64,000 bases of DNA from Nocardia rhamnosiphila NBRC 108938 (GCF_000720425.1 NZ_JOAJ01000003.1:248001-312000), one strand, 5' to 3'. Shown: positions 22,200-31,844, numbered from the stretch's first letter. Made by a program: numbers and translations. Notes: generated from the letters alone by a model not told the origin.

Positions 22200-23825
22200 T
22201 CAGAACTGGTTGTCGTAGCCCGCGTCCTCATCGGCGTCCACCGCGCCGATGACCTCCGGCGCGGATTCCCCGAGCGGCCCGGTGAGATCGTCGTTACCGG
22301 TGGGACTCCGGTAGGGATCGACTGTGCGGGAGTGTTCGTCGTCGTTGTTGCGCTGCCCGGCGGCGCCGCCGGGCGAACCCATGAACGAACTCGACGCGGG
22401 TGTGGTGGCGGCGGAGGGCATACCTGTCACCGGCAGACCGGGACGGACCACACCCGTCAGCGGTGTCTGGCTCGCTCCGGGCACTCCGGGCACTCCGGGC
22501 AGCGCGGGCGAACCGGGCGTACCCGGGGTGCCGCCGGGCGAACCGGTGGACAGGCCGGGGCTTCCCGTGGTGAGTCCGGGGCTGCCGGACGTGGTGCTCG
22601 GGCTCCCGGAGTTCAGGCCGGCCAGGGTGGTGGCGGCGGGATCGTCGCCGGAGCCCAGTGCCGATTCGAGTGCCGAGGTATCGGAGGCCATGCTCTGCGC
22701 CTGCTGCATGATCGGCTCGCCGACACTCTGGGCCACACTCTGCGCGGCCTCGGCGGCCTTCTGCGGGTCCACACCGAGCAGGTTCTGCACCATTCCGCCC
22801 AGCTCCGCCGTCTTCCCGGCGAGATCACCGCGGGTGCCGTTGGCCACGATCACGGCCTGCCCCAGATGCTCGGTCGCCGAGGCGATGAGAGCGGTCTGGG
22901 CGGGCGGCGTCATAACCACCGGGGCGAGTGCGACCGCCTGTCCCAGAAACGATGTCGCGATGGTACTGAGCTGGGCATTGCCCTGTTGTACGACCGCGGC
23001 GGCCGCCTGGGTGAGGGCCGCGATATCGATACCGCGCTGACTGGTCTGGAGCCCGGAGTTGTTCGCCTCCTGCCCGGCGGTCTGGGCGGTCTGCGCGGCG
23101 TCGCTCTCCCAGACCTGGCCCATGGCGGTCAGGCTGCTCTTGCCCACGCTCATGGCGACCTCGATGACCTGGGAGGACTGGCTCAGGATCGCGGTCGGGT
23201 CCAGGGCTCCGATGACCCCGGTGCCGAAACTGCTCAGCAGGTCGCGGATCGGCTGGAACAGCACATCGATACCGGGCAGGGCGGGCAGGGCGGCGCCATT
23301 GAGCAGTGCTCCCACCGGATCGGCGGGCAGTGCCGGAGCGGCCGCCGCAGGCGTGGCTCCGGCCGCGGCGGCGCCGGTGCCGGAGGGGAGGCCACCGCCG
23401 GCGGCCGTGTTCAGCACCTGCCCGAGGACACCCTCGGCGGTTTCCAGCACCGGCGCCGCGGCCTCGTTGACGACGCCCAGCAGCTCGTTCGCCTGAGCGT
23501 TGGCCTCCTCGGCCGCACCGGAAAGGATGTCCTGCGCTCCGGCCGGTTCCCCGCCCGGCCCGGACAACCCGGGCAGACCCGCCGCGGGTACGCCGGTCTG
23601 CGGTGCGTCGTCGGAGATCCGCCGCGAGAGCACGAATTCCGGTGCCTCCACCGGCAGCTCACCCTCGGGCAGCTGGGCGAGCGGAACATCCTGGATGGCG
23701 GCGGCCGGGTCCGGTGCGGCCGCGGGGGCGGCGGTTTCCGGAACATGCACCGGGACGGCCGGCGCCGCCTGCTGGAGCTCGGGGGCGATGAGGCCCGCGG
23801 AGGCGGTGGTGTCGAGCGGTTTCAC
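22200..23825 (-). CDS. Putative type VII (ESX) secretion-associated protein, EspA/EspB-like
   Basis: A 541-residue Ala/Gly/Pro/Gln-rich protein without membrane helices or a Sec signal. The middle (about 120-390) is predicted helical; the region at about 395-475 is a degenerate repeat of GSPG, LTTGSPG and GTPGTPG units; the tail is acidic and ends YDNQF. Its start overlaps by four bases the gene for an EspC-like protein. The pair, a small helical EspC-like protein followed by a larger Ala-rich partner, recalls espC-espA of M. tuberculosis. Homology to EspA or EspB is not demonstrable by eye, so this is inference from architecture and pairing. No ESX core gene is in the window. Confidence 0.45.
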   Translation of the reverse strand: MKPLDTTASAGLIAPELQQAAPAVPVHVPETAAPAAAPDPAAAIQDVPLAQLPEGELPVEAPEFVLSRRISDDAPQTGVPAAGLPGLSGPGGEPAGAQDILSGAAEEANAQANELLGVVNEAAAPVLETAEGVLGQVLNTAAGGGLPSGTGAAAAGATPAAAAPALPADPVGALLNGAALPALPGIDVLFQPIRDLLSSFGTGVIGALDPTAILSQSSQVIEVAMSVGKSSLTAMGQVWESDAAQTAQTAGQEANNSGLQTSQRGIDIAALTQAAAAVVQQGNAQLSTIATSFLGQAVALAPVVMTPPAQTALIASATEHLGQAVIVANGTRGDLAGKTAELGGMVQNLLGVDPQKAAEAAQSVAQSVGEPIMQQAQSMASDTSALESALGSGDDPAATTLAGLNSGSPSTTSGSPGLTTGSPGLSTGSPGGTPGTPGSPALPGVPGVPGASQTPLTGVVRPGLPVTGMPSAATTPASSSFMGSPGGAAGQRNNDDEHSRTVDPYRSPTGNDDLTGPLGESAPEVIGAVDADEDAGYDNQF

Positions 23826-24139
23826 AGGCCACCCCCGGCCACACCGAGCACACCGGCCGTACCGTCGTCGGTGGCGTCGTAGTTGAACGCGGAGGTGAAG
23901 GCGGCCTCCGACAGTTTCTGGTATTTGGCCGACAGATCGTTGATATCGCGCGCCTGCAGGACCTGGGCGGCGGCGAACATGGCCAGATAGTCGGCGCCGA
24001 TCAAACCGAAAACCGGTGTCAGTGCGGCCACATTGGCCACGGCGTCGATATTGCCGGCTGCCGCGATCTCGGTCCCGATTCCGGAATTCGTGATTCCGAA
24101 CGCCCGCAGCGCTTCGGTCGCTACCGAGAGATCACTCAT
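23822..24139 (-). CDS. EspC-like putative ESX secretion target
   Basis: A 105-residue alpha-helical protein with the size and pattern of the EspC/DUF2580 family: an opening LSVATEALRAFG helix, Ala-rich helices and a C-terminal FNYDATDDG. YDATD fits the YxxxD/E export signal of type VII substrates and follows a helix-turn-helix-like hairpin as in known targets. The ATG at 24139 has GGGGGAG about five bases upstream; longer frames to 24271 have no ribosome site. A TATATT -10-like box lies about 110 bases upstream (24246-24251, minus strand). It overlaps the next gene by four bases, so the two are co-translated. Confidence 0.6.
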   Translation of the reverse strand: MSDLSVATEALRAFGITNSGIGTEIAAAGNIDAVANVAALTPVFGLIGADYLAMFAAAQVLQARDINDLSAKYQKLSEAAFTSAFNYDATDDGTAGVLGVAGGGL

Positions 24140-24296
24140 CGAGCTCCCCCCTGATTCTTCGTGAACATCCTCGTGGCCACCGCGTGGAACGCGCCCTATG
24201 CCGCAACGACGCACACCCCTTGTGGCACCAAATGGTTGCCGCCCGAATATAGCCCACTCGCCCTGCCGCACACGAGACGCGACGGAGCCGTAAAAC

Positions 24297-24327
24297 TAGA
24301 ACCTGTTGCAAATTAGAACAAGTTCTA
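24297..24327 (+). promoter_or_regulatory. Two tandem KstR-type boxes upstream of the SDR gene
   Basis: TAGAACCTGTTGCA (24297-24310) and TAGAACAAGTTCTA (24314-24327) both satisfy TnnAACnnGTTnnA, the known site of the TetR-family cholesterol regulator KstR; the second is a perfect palindrome around two bases. They lie 13-44 bases before the ATG at 24341. A TATATT -10-like box (24326-24331) overlaps the second box, so binding would block transcription. The regulator is not in the window. Confidence 0.6.
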
Positions 24328-24340
24328 TATTCTCGTCTCC

Positions 24341-25342
24341 ATGAAGGTCGCAGTGACCGGCGCAGCCGGCTACCTGGGTACGAATCTGCTCCCGTTGCTC
24401 GCCGAGCGGGGTGACGAGATCGTCGCCATCGACCGGGTGGCACCCCGGCAGCCCGGCGCGGCGAACATCTCCTGGGTGAGCGCCGACGTCCTGGACCCCG
24501 AATCCATGCGCGCCGCACTCGAGGGCGCCGAGATCGTCTACCACCTGGTCGCCGTGATCACTCTCGCCGACAAGCACGATCTGGCCTGGCGGGTGAACAC
24601 CGAGGGCGTCCGCGTGGTCGCCGAGGCCGCCCATGCCGTCGGAGTACGGCGGTTCGTGCACGCCAGCTCGATCCACGCCTTCGACCAGTACAGCTGCGGC
24701 GGGAACATCGACGAGACGACGCTGCGGTCCACCGACGCGGGCCTGCCGGTGTACGACCGCTCCAAATGGGCCGGCGAGCTCGCACTGCGCACGGTGGTCG
24801 AGGCCGGTCTGGACGCGGTGATCTGCAATCCCACCGGGGTTTTCGGGCCGGCCGATCACGGCACCCCGCTGTCGCGCATCAACCGTTCGCTGCGCGACGC
24901 CGCGCGCGGCCGCATCCCGGCCATGATCGACGGCGGTTTCGACCTGGTGGACGTCCGCGATGTCGCGCGCGGTCTCGTCCTGGCCGGTGAGCACGGCCGG
25001 ACCGGGGAGAACTATCTGATCGGCGGCGAGATGATCTCCATGCTCGACCTGTGCCGGATGGCCGCGCGGCACGGCGGGAAGAAGGGGCCACGCTTCTCCA
25101 TCTCCCCGAAACTGGTCTCTGGTCTCATCCCCGTGATGGAGCCGATCGGTAAGCGGCTCGGCACCGACATCGTCTCCAAGGCCGCGCTCGGCGCGCTGGT
25201 CTCGGCGCCGCTGGTGGACCACGGCAAGGCCACCCGGGAACTCGGCTACCGACCACGTCCCATCGACGACACGGTGCGCGACCTGGTCGCCTTCTTCGCC
25301 GACCCGCACGCCCCGCTGCCGGATTTCACCCCGACTGCTTGA
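24341..25342 (+). CDS. NAD-dependent epimerase/dehydratase (extended SDR), possible steroid dehydrogenase
   Basis: A 333-residue extended short-chain dehydrogenase. The NAD loop is VTGAAGYLGTNLLPLLAERG (about 5-24), the acidic D follows at strand 2, and the catalytic Ser...Tyr-x3-Lys is in HASSIHAFDQ and VYDRSKWAGE. NPTGVFGPAD is the substrate-side signature shared with dihydroflavonol-reductase and 3-beta-hydroxysteroid-dehydrogenase types. The two KstR-like boxes suggest a role in sterol or lipid catabolism, but substrate is not decided by sequence. The ATG is close to the predicted start of transcription, so the mRNA may be nearly leaderless. The radical SAM gene follows after 31 bases. 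Confidence 0.8.
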   Translation: MKVAVTGAAGYLGTNLLPLLAERGDEIVAIDRVAPRQPGAANISWVSADVLDPESMRAALEGAEIVYHLVAVITLADKHDLAWRVNTEGVRVVAEAAHAVGVRRFVHASSIHAFDQYSCGGNIDETTLRSTDAGLPVYDRSKWAGELALRTVVEAGLDAVICNPTGVFGPADHGTPLSRINRSLRDAARGRIPAMIDGGFDLVDVRDVARGLVLAGEHGRTGENYLIGGEMISMLDLCRMAARHGGKKGPRFSISPKLVSGLIPVMEPIGKRLGTDIVSKAALGALVSAPLVDHGKATRELGYRPRPIDDTVRDLVAFFADPHAPLPDFTPTA

Positions 25343-25373
25343 CAGCACATAGAACGCGTGTTCGACTGGTCCG

Positions 25374-26390
25374 GTGCGGTGGCAGAACCAAACCCTGGAT
25401 GCCGACGACGGCGCGCTGCCCGGGCTGGACCGGGCCGGATTCGCCCGCACCGTACAGACTCCCGAATTCGACGGGATCACCTTCCACGAAGTGCTCTGCA
25501 AGAGCGCGCTGAACAAGGTGCCCGACGAATCGACTCTGCCGTTCCGGTGGACGGTCAATCCGATGCGCGGTTGTTCGCACGCCTGCCGCTACTGTTTCGC
25601 GCGCGGTTCGCACGAATACCTGGACCTCGACGCCGGAACGGATTTCGACACCCAGATCGTCGTGAAGACCAATATCGCCGCCGTGCTGCGGCGCGAGCTC
25701 ACCCGCCGGTCCTGGCACCGGGAGCAGGTGGCGCTCGGCACCAACACCGATCCCTACCAGCGCGCGGAGGGCCGGTACCGGCTGATGCCCGGAATCATCC
25801 GCGCTCTCACCGATTCCGGGACGCCGTTCTCCCTCCTCACCAAGGGCACCCTGCTGCACCGGGATCTGCCGCTGCTCACCCTGGCCGCGCGGGAGGTGCC
25901 GGTGCACATCGGTATCTCGCTGGCCCTGCTGGAACCCGAACTGCATCGCGGACTGGAACCGGGCACCCCGTCGCCGCGCGCCCGGCTGGACCTGGTGCGC
26001 GCCTGTAGTGACGCCGGTTTCGCGGTGAACATCATGGTGGCGCCGGTGATCCCGTACCTCACCGACGGCCGGTCCCAGCTCGACGAGTTGTTCGGTGAAC
26101 TGGCCGCGGCCGGTGCGGCGTCGGCGGTCGTGCTGCCCCTGCACCTGCGCGGCAGCACCCGGGACTGGTTCCTGGGCTGGCTGGCCGAACACCATCCGGC
26201 ACTGCTGCGCCGCTACCGCCAGCTGTATCGGCGCGGTGCGGTGGTCGCCCCCGAGTACGCCGGCTGGTTGCGCGAACGTATCGATCCGCTGCTGGAGCAG
26301 CACGGTCTGCTCCCCGAACGCGAGGCCGAACCCCGCGCCCCACTCCCTGCCGAGCCTCGACCGGCCCCCCAGCTCGAGCTCTTCGCCTGA
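25374..26390 (+). CDS. Rv2578c-family radical SAM protein
   Basis: A 338-residue radical SAM protein. The 4Fe-4S ligands are in MRGCSHACRYCFARGSHEY (CxxxCxxC, about residues 66-73), preceded by KSALNKVPDESTLPFRWTVN, the typical lead-in of the SplB-like branch. A TIM-barrel core follows with LGTNTDPYQRAEGRYRL and PYLTDG. The family, named after M. tuberculosis Rv2578c, is conserved in actinobacteria and its substrate is unknown; photoproduct-lyase-like activity is only a fold-level guess. The GTG at 25374 gives the usual VRWQNQ opening. Location between aspS and hisS matches mycobacteria. Confidence 0.85.
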   Translation: MRWQNQTLDADDGALPGLDRAGFARTVQTPEFDGITFHEVLCKSALNKVPDESTLPFRWTVNPMRGCSHACRYCFARGSHEYLDLDAGTDFDTQIVVKTNIAAVLRRELTRRSWHREQVALGTNTDPYQRAEGRYRLMPGIIRALTDSGTPFSLLTKGTLLHRDLPLLTLAAREVPVHIGISLALLEPELHRGLEPGTPSPRARLDLVRACSDAGFAVNIMVAPVIPYLTDGRSQLDELFGELAAAGAASAVVLPLHLRGSTRDWFLGWLAEHHPALLRRYRQLYRRGAVVAPEYAGWLRERIDPLLEQHGLLPEREAEPRAPLPAEPRPAPQLELFA

Positions 26391-26683
26391 CCGGATCCCC
26401 GCGGAGTACCCGGCGGAGGTCACGCCCGGCGCCGGCCGATCCGCCGCGCGATCCCGGCCACCGGCACGATGTCCTCCGAACCGTCGTGGAACGGCGAGTT
26501 CCAGGTCATAGGGCCCGGCACGCCCGGCGCACTACCCTGGTAGGTACCACACAAGTACGACGCAGGAACACCTCGTTCCGCTTCCGCCGCCGACCCGGCC
26601 GTGTGCTTTTCCGGCGCGGCGACCCCGCCCCGGGGTAGGTTGGCGACCGGCAGCTCATTTCGACGAGGAAGTGAAGCACGCGT

Positions 26684-28645
26684 ATGGTTTCGCACCACGA
26701 CAATATCGGCCGCCCCGACACCGCTTCCGCCGGGAACGACTCCGGCACAGCGGTATTGGACCGTGTCGTCATTCGCTTCGCGGGCGACTCGGGCGACGGT
26801 ATGCAACTCACCGGCGACCGGTTCACCCACGAGGCGGCCGCCTTCGGCAACGATCTGGCCACCCAGCCCAATTTCCCGGCCGAGATCCGGGCACCGCAGG
26901 GGACGCTGCCGGGTGTGTCGTCGTTCCAGATCCAGATCGCCGACCACGATATCCTCACCGCCGGCGATCAGCCGGATGTGCTGGTCGCGATGAACCCGGC
27001 GGCGCTGAAGGCCAATCTGGGCGAGTTACCGCGTGGCGGCACCGTCATCGTCAACACCGACGAGTTCACCAAACGCAACCTCACCAAGGTCGGCTACGCG
27101 GCCGATCCGCTGGCCGACGACAGCCTCGGCGAGTTCGTGGTCCACCAGGTGCCGATGACCTCGCTCACGCTGGCCGCCACCGAGTCCACCGGGGTCGGCA
27201 AGAAGGACGGCCAACGCGCCAAGAACATGTTCGCGCTGGGCCTGCTGTCCTGGATGTACGGGCGCCCCCTCGGCGGTACCGAAAAGTTCCTGCGGGAAAA
27301 GTTCGCCGCGAAACCGGATATCGCCGAGGCCAATATTCTCGCCTTCCGGGCGGGCTGGAACTACGGCGAGACCACCGAGGCCTTCGCCACCACCTACAGC
27401 ATCGCCCCGGCGGTCCTGCCCACCGGTACCTACCGGCAGATCACCGGTAACACGGCATTGGCATATGGGCTGATCACAGCCGGTTCGCTGGCGGGCCTGC
27501 CCGTGTTCCTGGGGACCTATCCGATCACCCCGGCCTCCGATATCCTGCACGAGCTGAGCAAACACAAGAACTTCGGCGTCACCACCTTCCAGGCCGAGGA
27601 CGAGATCGCCGGGATCGGCGCGGCGCTGGGGGCGTCCCTCGGCGGCGCGCTCGGGGTCACCAGCACCTCGGGCCCCGGTTTGGCGCTCAAGAGCGAGACC
27701 ATCGGTCTGGCCGTGATGACCGAGCTGCCGCTGTTGATCATCGATGTACAGCGCGGCGGCCCGTCGACCGGGCTGCCCACCAAGACCGAACAGGCCGACC
27801 TGCTGCAGGCCCTGTACGGACGCAACGGCGAATCCCCGGTGGCCGTGCTGGCGCCGCGCTCACCCGCCGACTGTTTCGCCACCGCGGTGGAGGCCGCGCG
27901 GATCGCCCTCACCTACCGGACGCCGGTGCTGTTGCTGTCCGACGGTTCGATCGCCAACGGTTCCGAACCGTGGGCCATCCCGTCGGTGGCCGACCTCGAT
28001 CCCATCGATCCGGGCTTCGAGTCCGGCGCGGAGGGCGAGTTCCTGCCCTATGCCCGCGATCGGGAAACGCTGGCGCGCCCGCTGGCGGTCCCGGGCACCG
28101 CGGGCCGGGCCCACCGGATCGGTGGGCTGGAGAAGGCCGACGGCAGCGGCGATATCTCCTACGATCCGGCCAATCACGACCTGATGGTGCGGTTGCGGCA
28201 GGCCAAGATCGACGGGATCACCGTGCCGCCGGCCGAGGTGGACGATCCCGACGGCGCGGCCGAAATCCTGCTGGTCGGCTGGGGCAGCTCCTACGGACCG
28301 ATCGGTGAGGCGTGCCGGCGGGTACGGCGCCGGGGCGGGCGAGTGGCCCAGCTGCATCTGCGGCATCTCAATCCGCTGCCGCCCGATCTGGGCGAGGTCC
28401 TGCGCCGGTACCCCACCGTGGTCGCCCCCGAGATGAACGGCGGCCAGCTGGCCCTGCTGCTGCGCGCGAAGTACCTGGTGGACGTCCAACCGTGGACCAA
28501 GGTCGCCGGTACGGCGTTCTCCGCCCAGGAACTGGTGGGCGTCATCGACGCGGCACGGGACGGAACCCTGGCCGGACTCGAGCACGACAAGGCCCGCGCC
28601 GCGCGGGCCCGGGCCACGTATCGCACGAACGGGGGCGCATCATGA
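26684..28645 (+). CDS. korA: 2-oxoglutarate:ferredoxin oxidoreductase, alpha subunit (gamma-alpha fusion)
   Basis: A 653-residue subunit of KorAB, which decarboxylates 2-oxoglutarate to succinyl-CoA with ferredoxin as acceptor. The N-terminal gamma-type domain (about 22-195) begins VVIRFAGDSGDGMQLTGDRF. The alpha domain has GLITAGSLAGLPVFLGTYPI, FQAEDEIAGIGAALGAS and the TSTSGPGLALKSE motif; TKTEQADLLQALYGRNGESP is also typical. The fused form is the mycobacterial type (Rv2455c). ATG 26684 has a purine-rich GAGGAAG upstream at long spacing. The beta-subunit gene overlaps by four bases. It offers a route through the TCA cycle besides NAD-linked dehydrogenase. Confidence 0.94.
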   Translation: MVSHHDNIGRPDTASAGNDSGTAVLDRVVIRFAGDSGDGMQLTGDRFTHEAAAFGNDLATQPNFPAEIRAPQGTLPGVSSFQIQIADHDILTAGDQPDVLVAMNPAALKANLGELPRGGTVIVNTDEFTKRNLTKVGYAADPLADDSLGEFVVHQVPMTSLTLAATESTGVGKKDGQRAKNMFALGLLSWMYGRPLGGTEKFLREKFAAKPDIAEANILAFRAGWNYGETTEAFATTYSIAPAVLPTGTYRQITGNTALAYGLITAGSLAGLPVFLGTYPITPASDILHELSKHKNFGVTTFQAEDEIAGIGAALGASLGGALGVTSTSGPGLALKSETIGLAVMTELPLLIIDVQRGGPSTGLPTKTEQADLLQALYGRNGESPVAVLAPRSPADCFATAVEAARIALTYRTPVLLLSDGSIANGSEPWAIPSVADLDPIDPGFESGAEGEFLPYARDRETLARPLAVPGTAGRAHRIGGLEKADGSGDISYDPANHDLMVRLRQAKIDGITVPPAEVDDPDGAAEILLVGWGSSYGPIGEACRRVRRRGGRVAQLHLRHLNPLPPDLGEVLRRYPTVVAPEMNGGQLALLLRAKYLVDVQPWTKVAGTAFSAQELVGVIDAARDGTLAGLEHDKARAARARATYRTNGGAS

Positions 28646-29730
28646 CCATCGTCGAAACATCGCTGACCGGGACCGAGCTCGGGCTCACACCGGTCTCCGG
28701 CCTGTCCGGGGTGCCGACGGCCGACGGGCCGCAGAAGGCCAAGGACTACACCTCCGACCAGGAGGTGCGCTGGTGCCCCGGGTGTGGCGACTATGTCATC
28801 CTCGCCACCGTGCGCGGCTTCCTGGCCGATCTCGGCCTGCGCCGGGAGAACCTGATGTTCGTCTCCGGAATCGGCTGCTCGAGCCGCTTCCCCTACTACC
28901 TCGACGCCTACGGTATCCACTCCATCCACGGCCGCGCGCCGGCCATCGCCACCGGGCTGGCGGTGACCCGCCCGGATCTGTCGGTCTGGGTGGTCACCGG
29001 CGACGGCGACGCCCTCTCCATCGGCGGCAACCATCTGATCCACGCGCTGCGCCGCAATGTCAATATGACGATCCTGCTGTTCAACAATCGGATCTACGGC
29101 CTGACCAAGGGCCAGTACTCCCCCACCTCGGAACCGGGCAAGGTGACCAAATCGACCCCGATGGGTTCGGTGGACCACCCGTTCAACACCCTGTCGGTGG
29201 CGCTGGGCGCCGAAGCGACCTTCGCCGCCCGCGCCCTGGACTCCGACCGCACCGGCCTGAACGAGGTACTGCGCGCCGCCGCCGAACATCGCGGCACCTC
29301 CTTCGTAGAGATCCTCCAGGACTGCCCGATCTTCAATGACGGATCCTTCGATGTGCTGCGCCGCGGGGACAGCGAGTCCCGGCTCATCCGCCTGCGCCAC
29401 GGTGAACCGCTACGGTTCGGCGCCGACGGTGAATACGCCGTGGTGCGAAGGGGCTTCGGTCTCGCCGCGGTGCCGGCGGCGAATGTTCCCGACGACGAGA
29501 TCGTGGTGCACGACGCGCATACCGACGACCCCGAGTACGCCTACGCGCTGTCCCGGCTCTCCGATCAGGACCTCGACCATGTGGTCACGGGTGTCTTCCG
29601 GGCGGTGGACCGACCCACCTACGACGACGGAGTCCGGGCCCAGACCGCCGCGGCCCGGGAACGGTTCCCGGTGGCCGAAGACTCACTGCAGAATCTGCTC
29701 ACCGGCTCCGAGACCTGGACGGTGCGCTGA
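28642..29730 (+). CDS. korB: 2-oxoglutarate:ferredoxin oxidoreductase, beta subunit
   Basis: A 362-residue subunit carrying thiamine diphosphate and the 4Fe-4S cluster. RWCPGCGDYVILATV supplies two cluster cysteines and FVSGIGCSSRFPYYL another; the TPP-binding GDGDALSIGGNHLIHALRRN and FNNRIYGLTKGQYSPTS are clear. Its ATG overlaps the korA stop (ATGA), which couples the subunits. No ferredoxin gene is adjacent. It converges with the small membrane-protein gene after 48 bases, where a weak hairpin (29737-29766) may end both transcripts. Confidence 0.94.
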   Translation: MTIVETSLTGTELGLTPVSGLSGVPTADGPQKAKDYTSDQEVRWCPGCGDYVILATVRGFLADLGLRRENLMFVSGIGCSSRFPYYLDAYGIHSIHGRAPAIATGLAVTRPDLSVWVVTGDGDALSIGGNHLIHALRRNVNMTILLFNNRIYGLTKGQYSPTSEPGKVTKSTPMGSVDHPFNTLSVALGAEATFAARALDSDRTGLNEVLRAAAEHRGTSFVEILQDCPIFNDGSFDVLRRGDSESRLIRLRHGEPLRFGADGEYAVVRRGFGLAAVPAANVPDDEIVVHDAHTDDPEYAYALSRLSDQDLDHVVTGVFRAVDRPTYDDGVRAQTAAARERFPVAEDSLQNLLTGSETWTVR

Positions 29731-29778
29731 GCGGCTCGTCGGCGCGCGGGCGGTCGCCGGCCGACGCCGGTTCCGCGG

Positions 29779-30423
29779 TCAGTACAGGGTCGCGATCTCC
29801 TCGTCGGTGAGCACGATCGGAGCGACATAGTCCTTGGCCCGGGTCAACGTCACCGCGCGATACAGCGGCCGCTGCGGAAGCGGCGCGTCGCGGGCCTCGG
29901 CACGTAGCTGATGGACGAGTAGATCCGCCACCGCGAGCGCCGCGGGAAGGTCACTGCGCACCAGGGCGTCCGCCAACCGCCGCAGTCCCAGCAGATGCAG
30001 CTCACGGCCGCTCCCCGCGTCGGTGTACATGGCCAGCGGGACGACCTGCCGGTCGGGGCCGGCGGTCAGCCGCAGCACCAGGCGGCTGAGCCGGCCCGGA
30101 TATATCAGCAGCTCGACACCGGTAACGGCCGCGATATCGAGGGACCGGGTGCCGAGCAGGGTGCGTGCGTTGATCGAGGTCCCGCGTAGCCACAGCCGGC
30201 GCCGGGGTACCGCCAGGGCATAGCCCACGGCCGGTACGGCCACGACCAGTGCCGCCACCAGCCCCGCCGGCGGGCCGAACAGGAGTCCGGCGATCACACC
30301 GACCGCGAGAGCGAGCGCGAGGGCGATCGACGCCAGTCGTCGGAGCACCGGCCCGTAGATCTCCGGGGCGACCAGGTCCAGCCCGATTCGCTGGGCGTCG
30401 TCGGGCACGGGTAAATCGGTCAC
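29779..30423 (-). CDS. Membrane protein with PH-like domain
   Basis: A 214-residue protein. After a polar start come two hydrophobic segments (about 32-50 and 54-72), then VPRRRLWLRGTSINARTL and a beta-rich region (RLVLRLTAGPDRQVVPLAMY) that resembles the bacterial PH-like domains fused to paired membrane helices. The family is uncharacterised. The GTG at 30423 is chosen because it precedes the conserved TDLPVP-type opening; a frame from 30459 adds a dozen residues. It lies downstream of hisS, separated by a hairpin. Confidence 0.55.
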   Translation of the reverse strand: MTDLPVPDDAQRIGLDLVAPEIYGPVLRRLASIALALALAVGVIAGLLFGPPAGLVAALVVAVPAVGYALAVPRRRLWLRGTSINARTLLGTRSLDIAAVTGVELLIYPGRLSRLVLRLTAGPDRQVVPLAMYTDAGSGRELHLLGLRRLADALVRSDLPAALAVADLLVHQLRAEARDAPLPQRPLYRAVTLTRAKDYVAPIVLTDEEIATLY

Positions 30424-30538
30424 GGCAGGCGCATTTCGATCAGGGGGACAGGGTCGCACCGGACAGTACTACGCCACGTCGGACAGCGCCCAGCACACGG
30501 CCGCACGATTCGTCTGCCCGATCGCCGGTCTGCCCGAT

Positions 30539-30571
30539 CGCCGCATCGTCGGCCAGACCCACGATGCGGCG
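30539..30571 (-). terminator. Hairpin downstream of hisS
   Basis: An 11-bp perfect stem (30539-30549 with 30561-30571) with an 11-base loop lies ten bases past the hisS stop. There is no U-tract, which is common in high-GC terminators. A 16-base word is also repeated in tandem just beyond it (about 30512-30543). Confidence 0.5.
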
Positions 30572-30581
30572 GCCGAGGCGA

Positions 30582-31844
30582 CTACTGCGCGGCCAGGGTG
30601 GCGACGATCTCGTCGAGCGGGATCTGCCGCTGGTCCCCGGTCTGCATATCCTTCAGCCCGATGGTCCCCTCGGCCAGATCGCGATCGCCCAGGATCAGCG
30701 TGGCCCGCGCACCCGACCGGTCCGCGGCCTTCATGGCGCCCTTCACCCCGCGGCCGCCGTAGGCCAGATCCACCCGGACCCCCGCGGCGCGCAGCTCACC
30801 GGCCAGGACCACCATGCGCTGGGTGGCGGCCTCGCCGAGCGGGACACCGAACACCTCACAGCGGGCCGGGTCGCCCGCCGTGACGCCCTCGGCGGCCAGC
30901 GCCAGAACCGTGCGGTCGACACCGAGACCGAAACCGATTCCGGACAGGGCCTGCCCGCCCAGCTCGGCCATGAGTCCGTCGTAGCGGCCGCCGCCGCCGA
31001 TCCCGGACTGGGCACCCAATCCGTCGTGCACGAACTCGAAGGTCGTCTTCGTATAGTAGTCCAGCCCACGCACCATGCGCGGATTCGGCACATACGGCAC
31101 GCCGAGTGCGTCGAGGTACGCGAGAACCTGGTCGAAGTGGGTTTTGGCGGATTCGGAGAGGTGGTCGATCATCAGGGGCGCCGTCGCGGTCATCTCCCGC
31201 ACCTCGGGCCGCTTGTCGTCGAGTACACGCAGCGGGTTGATCTCGGCCCGCCGCCGGGTCTCGGCGTCCAGGTCCAGCCCGAACAGGAACTCCTGCAGCC
31301 GCTCGCGGTACTGCGGGCGGCACGTCTCGTCACCGAGCGAGGTGATCTCCAGCCGGAACCCGGTCAGGCCCAGGCTCCGGAACCCGGCATCGGCAACCGC
31401 GATGACCTCGGCGTCCAGCGCCGGATCGTCGACGCCGATGGCCTCCACACCGACCTGTTGCAACTGCCGGTACCGGCCCTTCTGCGGCCGCTCGTAGCGG
31501 AAGAAGGGGCCGGCGTAGCTCAGCTTGACCGGCAGCTGGCCGCGGTCGAGGCCGTGTTCGATCACCGCCCGCATCACCCCGGCGGTGCCCTCGGGACGCA
31601 GGGTGACGCTGCGATCGCTGCGATCGGAGAAGGTGAACATCTCCTTGCTCACCACATCGGTGGACTCGCCGACACCCCGGGCGAACAGTTCGGTGTCCTC
31701 GAAGACCGGCAGCTCGATATGCCCGTACCCGGCGAGTCGGGCGGCGCGGAGCAGACCGTCGCGTACCGCGACGAACTCGGCCGAACCGGGCGGAACGTAA
31801 TCCGGCACCCCCTTCGGGGCGGAGAAGCTGCTGGTCTTGGTCAC
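30582..31844 (-). CDS. hisS: Histidyl-tRNA synthetase
   Basis: A 420-residue class II synthetase. It opens [20 protein letters not shown]; motif 2 is [20 protein letters not shown]; histidine-specific motifs [16 protein letters not shown] and GGGGRYDGL follow; motif 3 is [15 protein letters not shown]. The C-terminal anticodon domain has [20 protein letters not shown]. The GTG at 31844 gives the normal length. The frame is open upstream to 33329, antisense to ppiB; that stretch has no synthetase features. It is divergent from ppiB, as in M. tuberculosis. Confidence 0.96.
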   Translation of the reverse strand: MTKTSSFSAPKGVPDYVPPGSAEFVAVRDGLLRAARLAGYGHIELPVFEDTELFARGVGESTDVVSKEMFTFSDRSDRSVTLRPEGTAGVMRAVIEHGLDRGQLPVKLSYAGPFFRYERPQKGRYRQLQQVGVEAIGVDDPALDAEVIAVADAGFRSLGLTGFRLEITSLGDETCRPQYRERLQEFLFGLDLDAETRRRAEINPLRVLDDKRPEVREMTATAPLMIDHLSESAKTHFDQVLAYLDALGVPYVPNPRMVRGLDYYTKTTFEFVHDGLGAQSGIGGGGRYDGLMAELGGQALSGIGFGLGVDRTVLALAAEGVTAGDPARCEVFGVPLGEAATQRMVVLAGELRAAGVRVDLAYGGRGVKGAMKAADRSGARATLILGDRDLAEGTIGLKDMQTGDQRQIPLDEIVATLAAQ

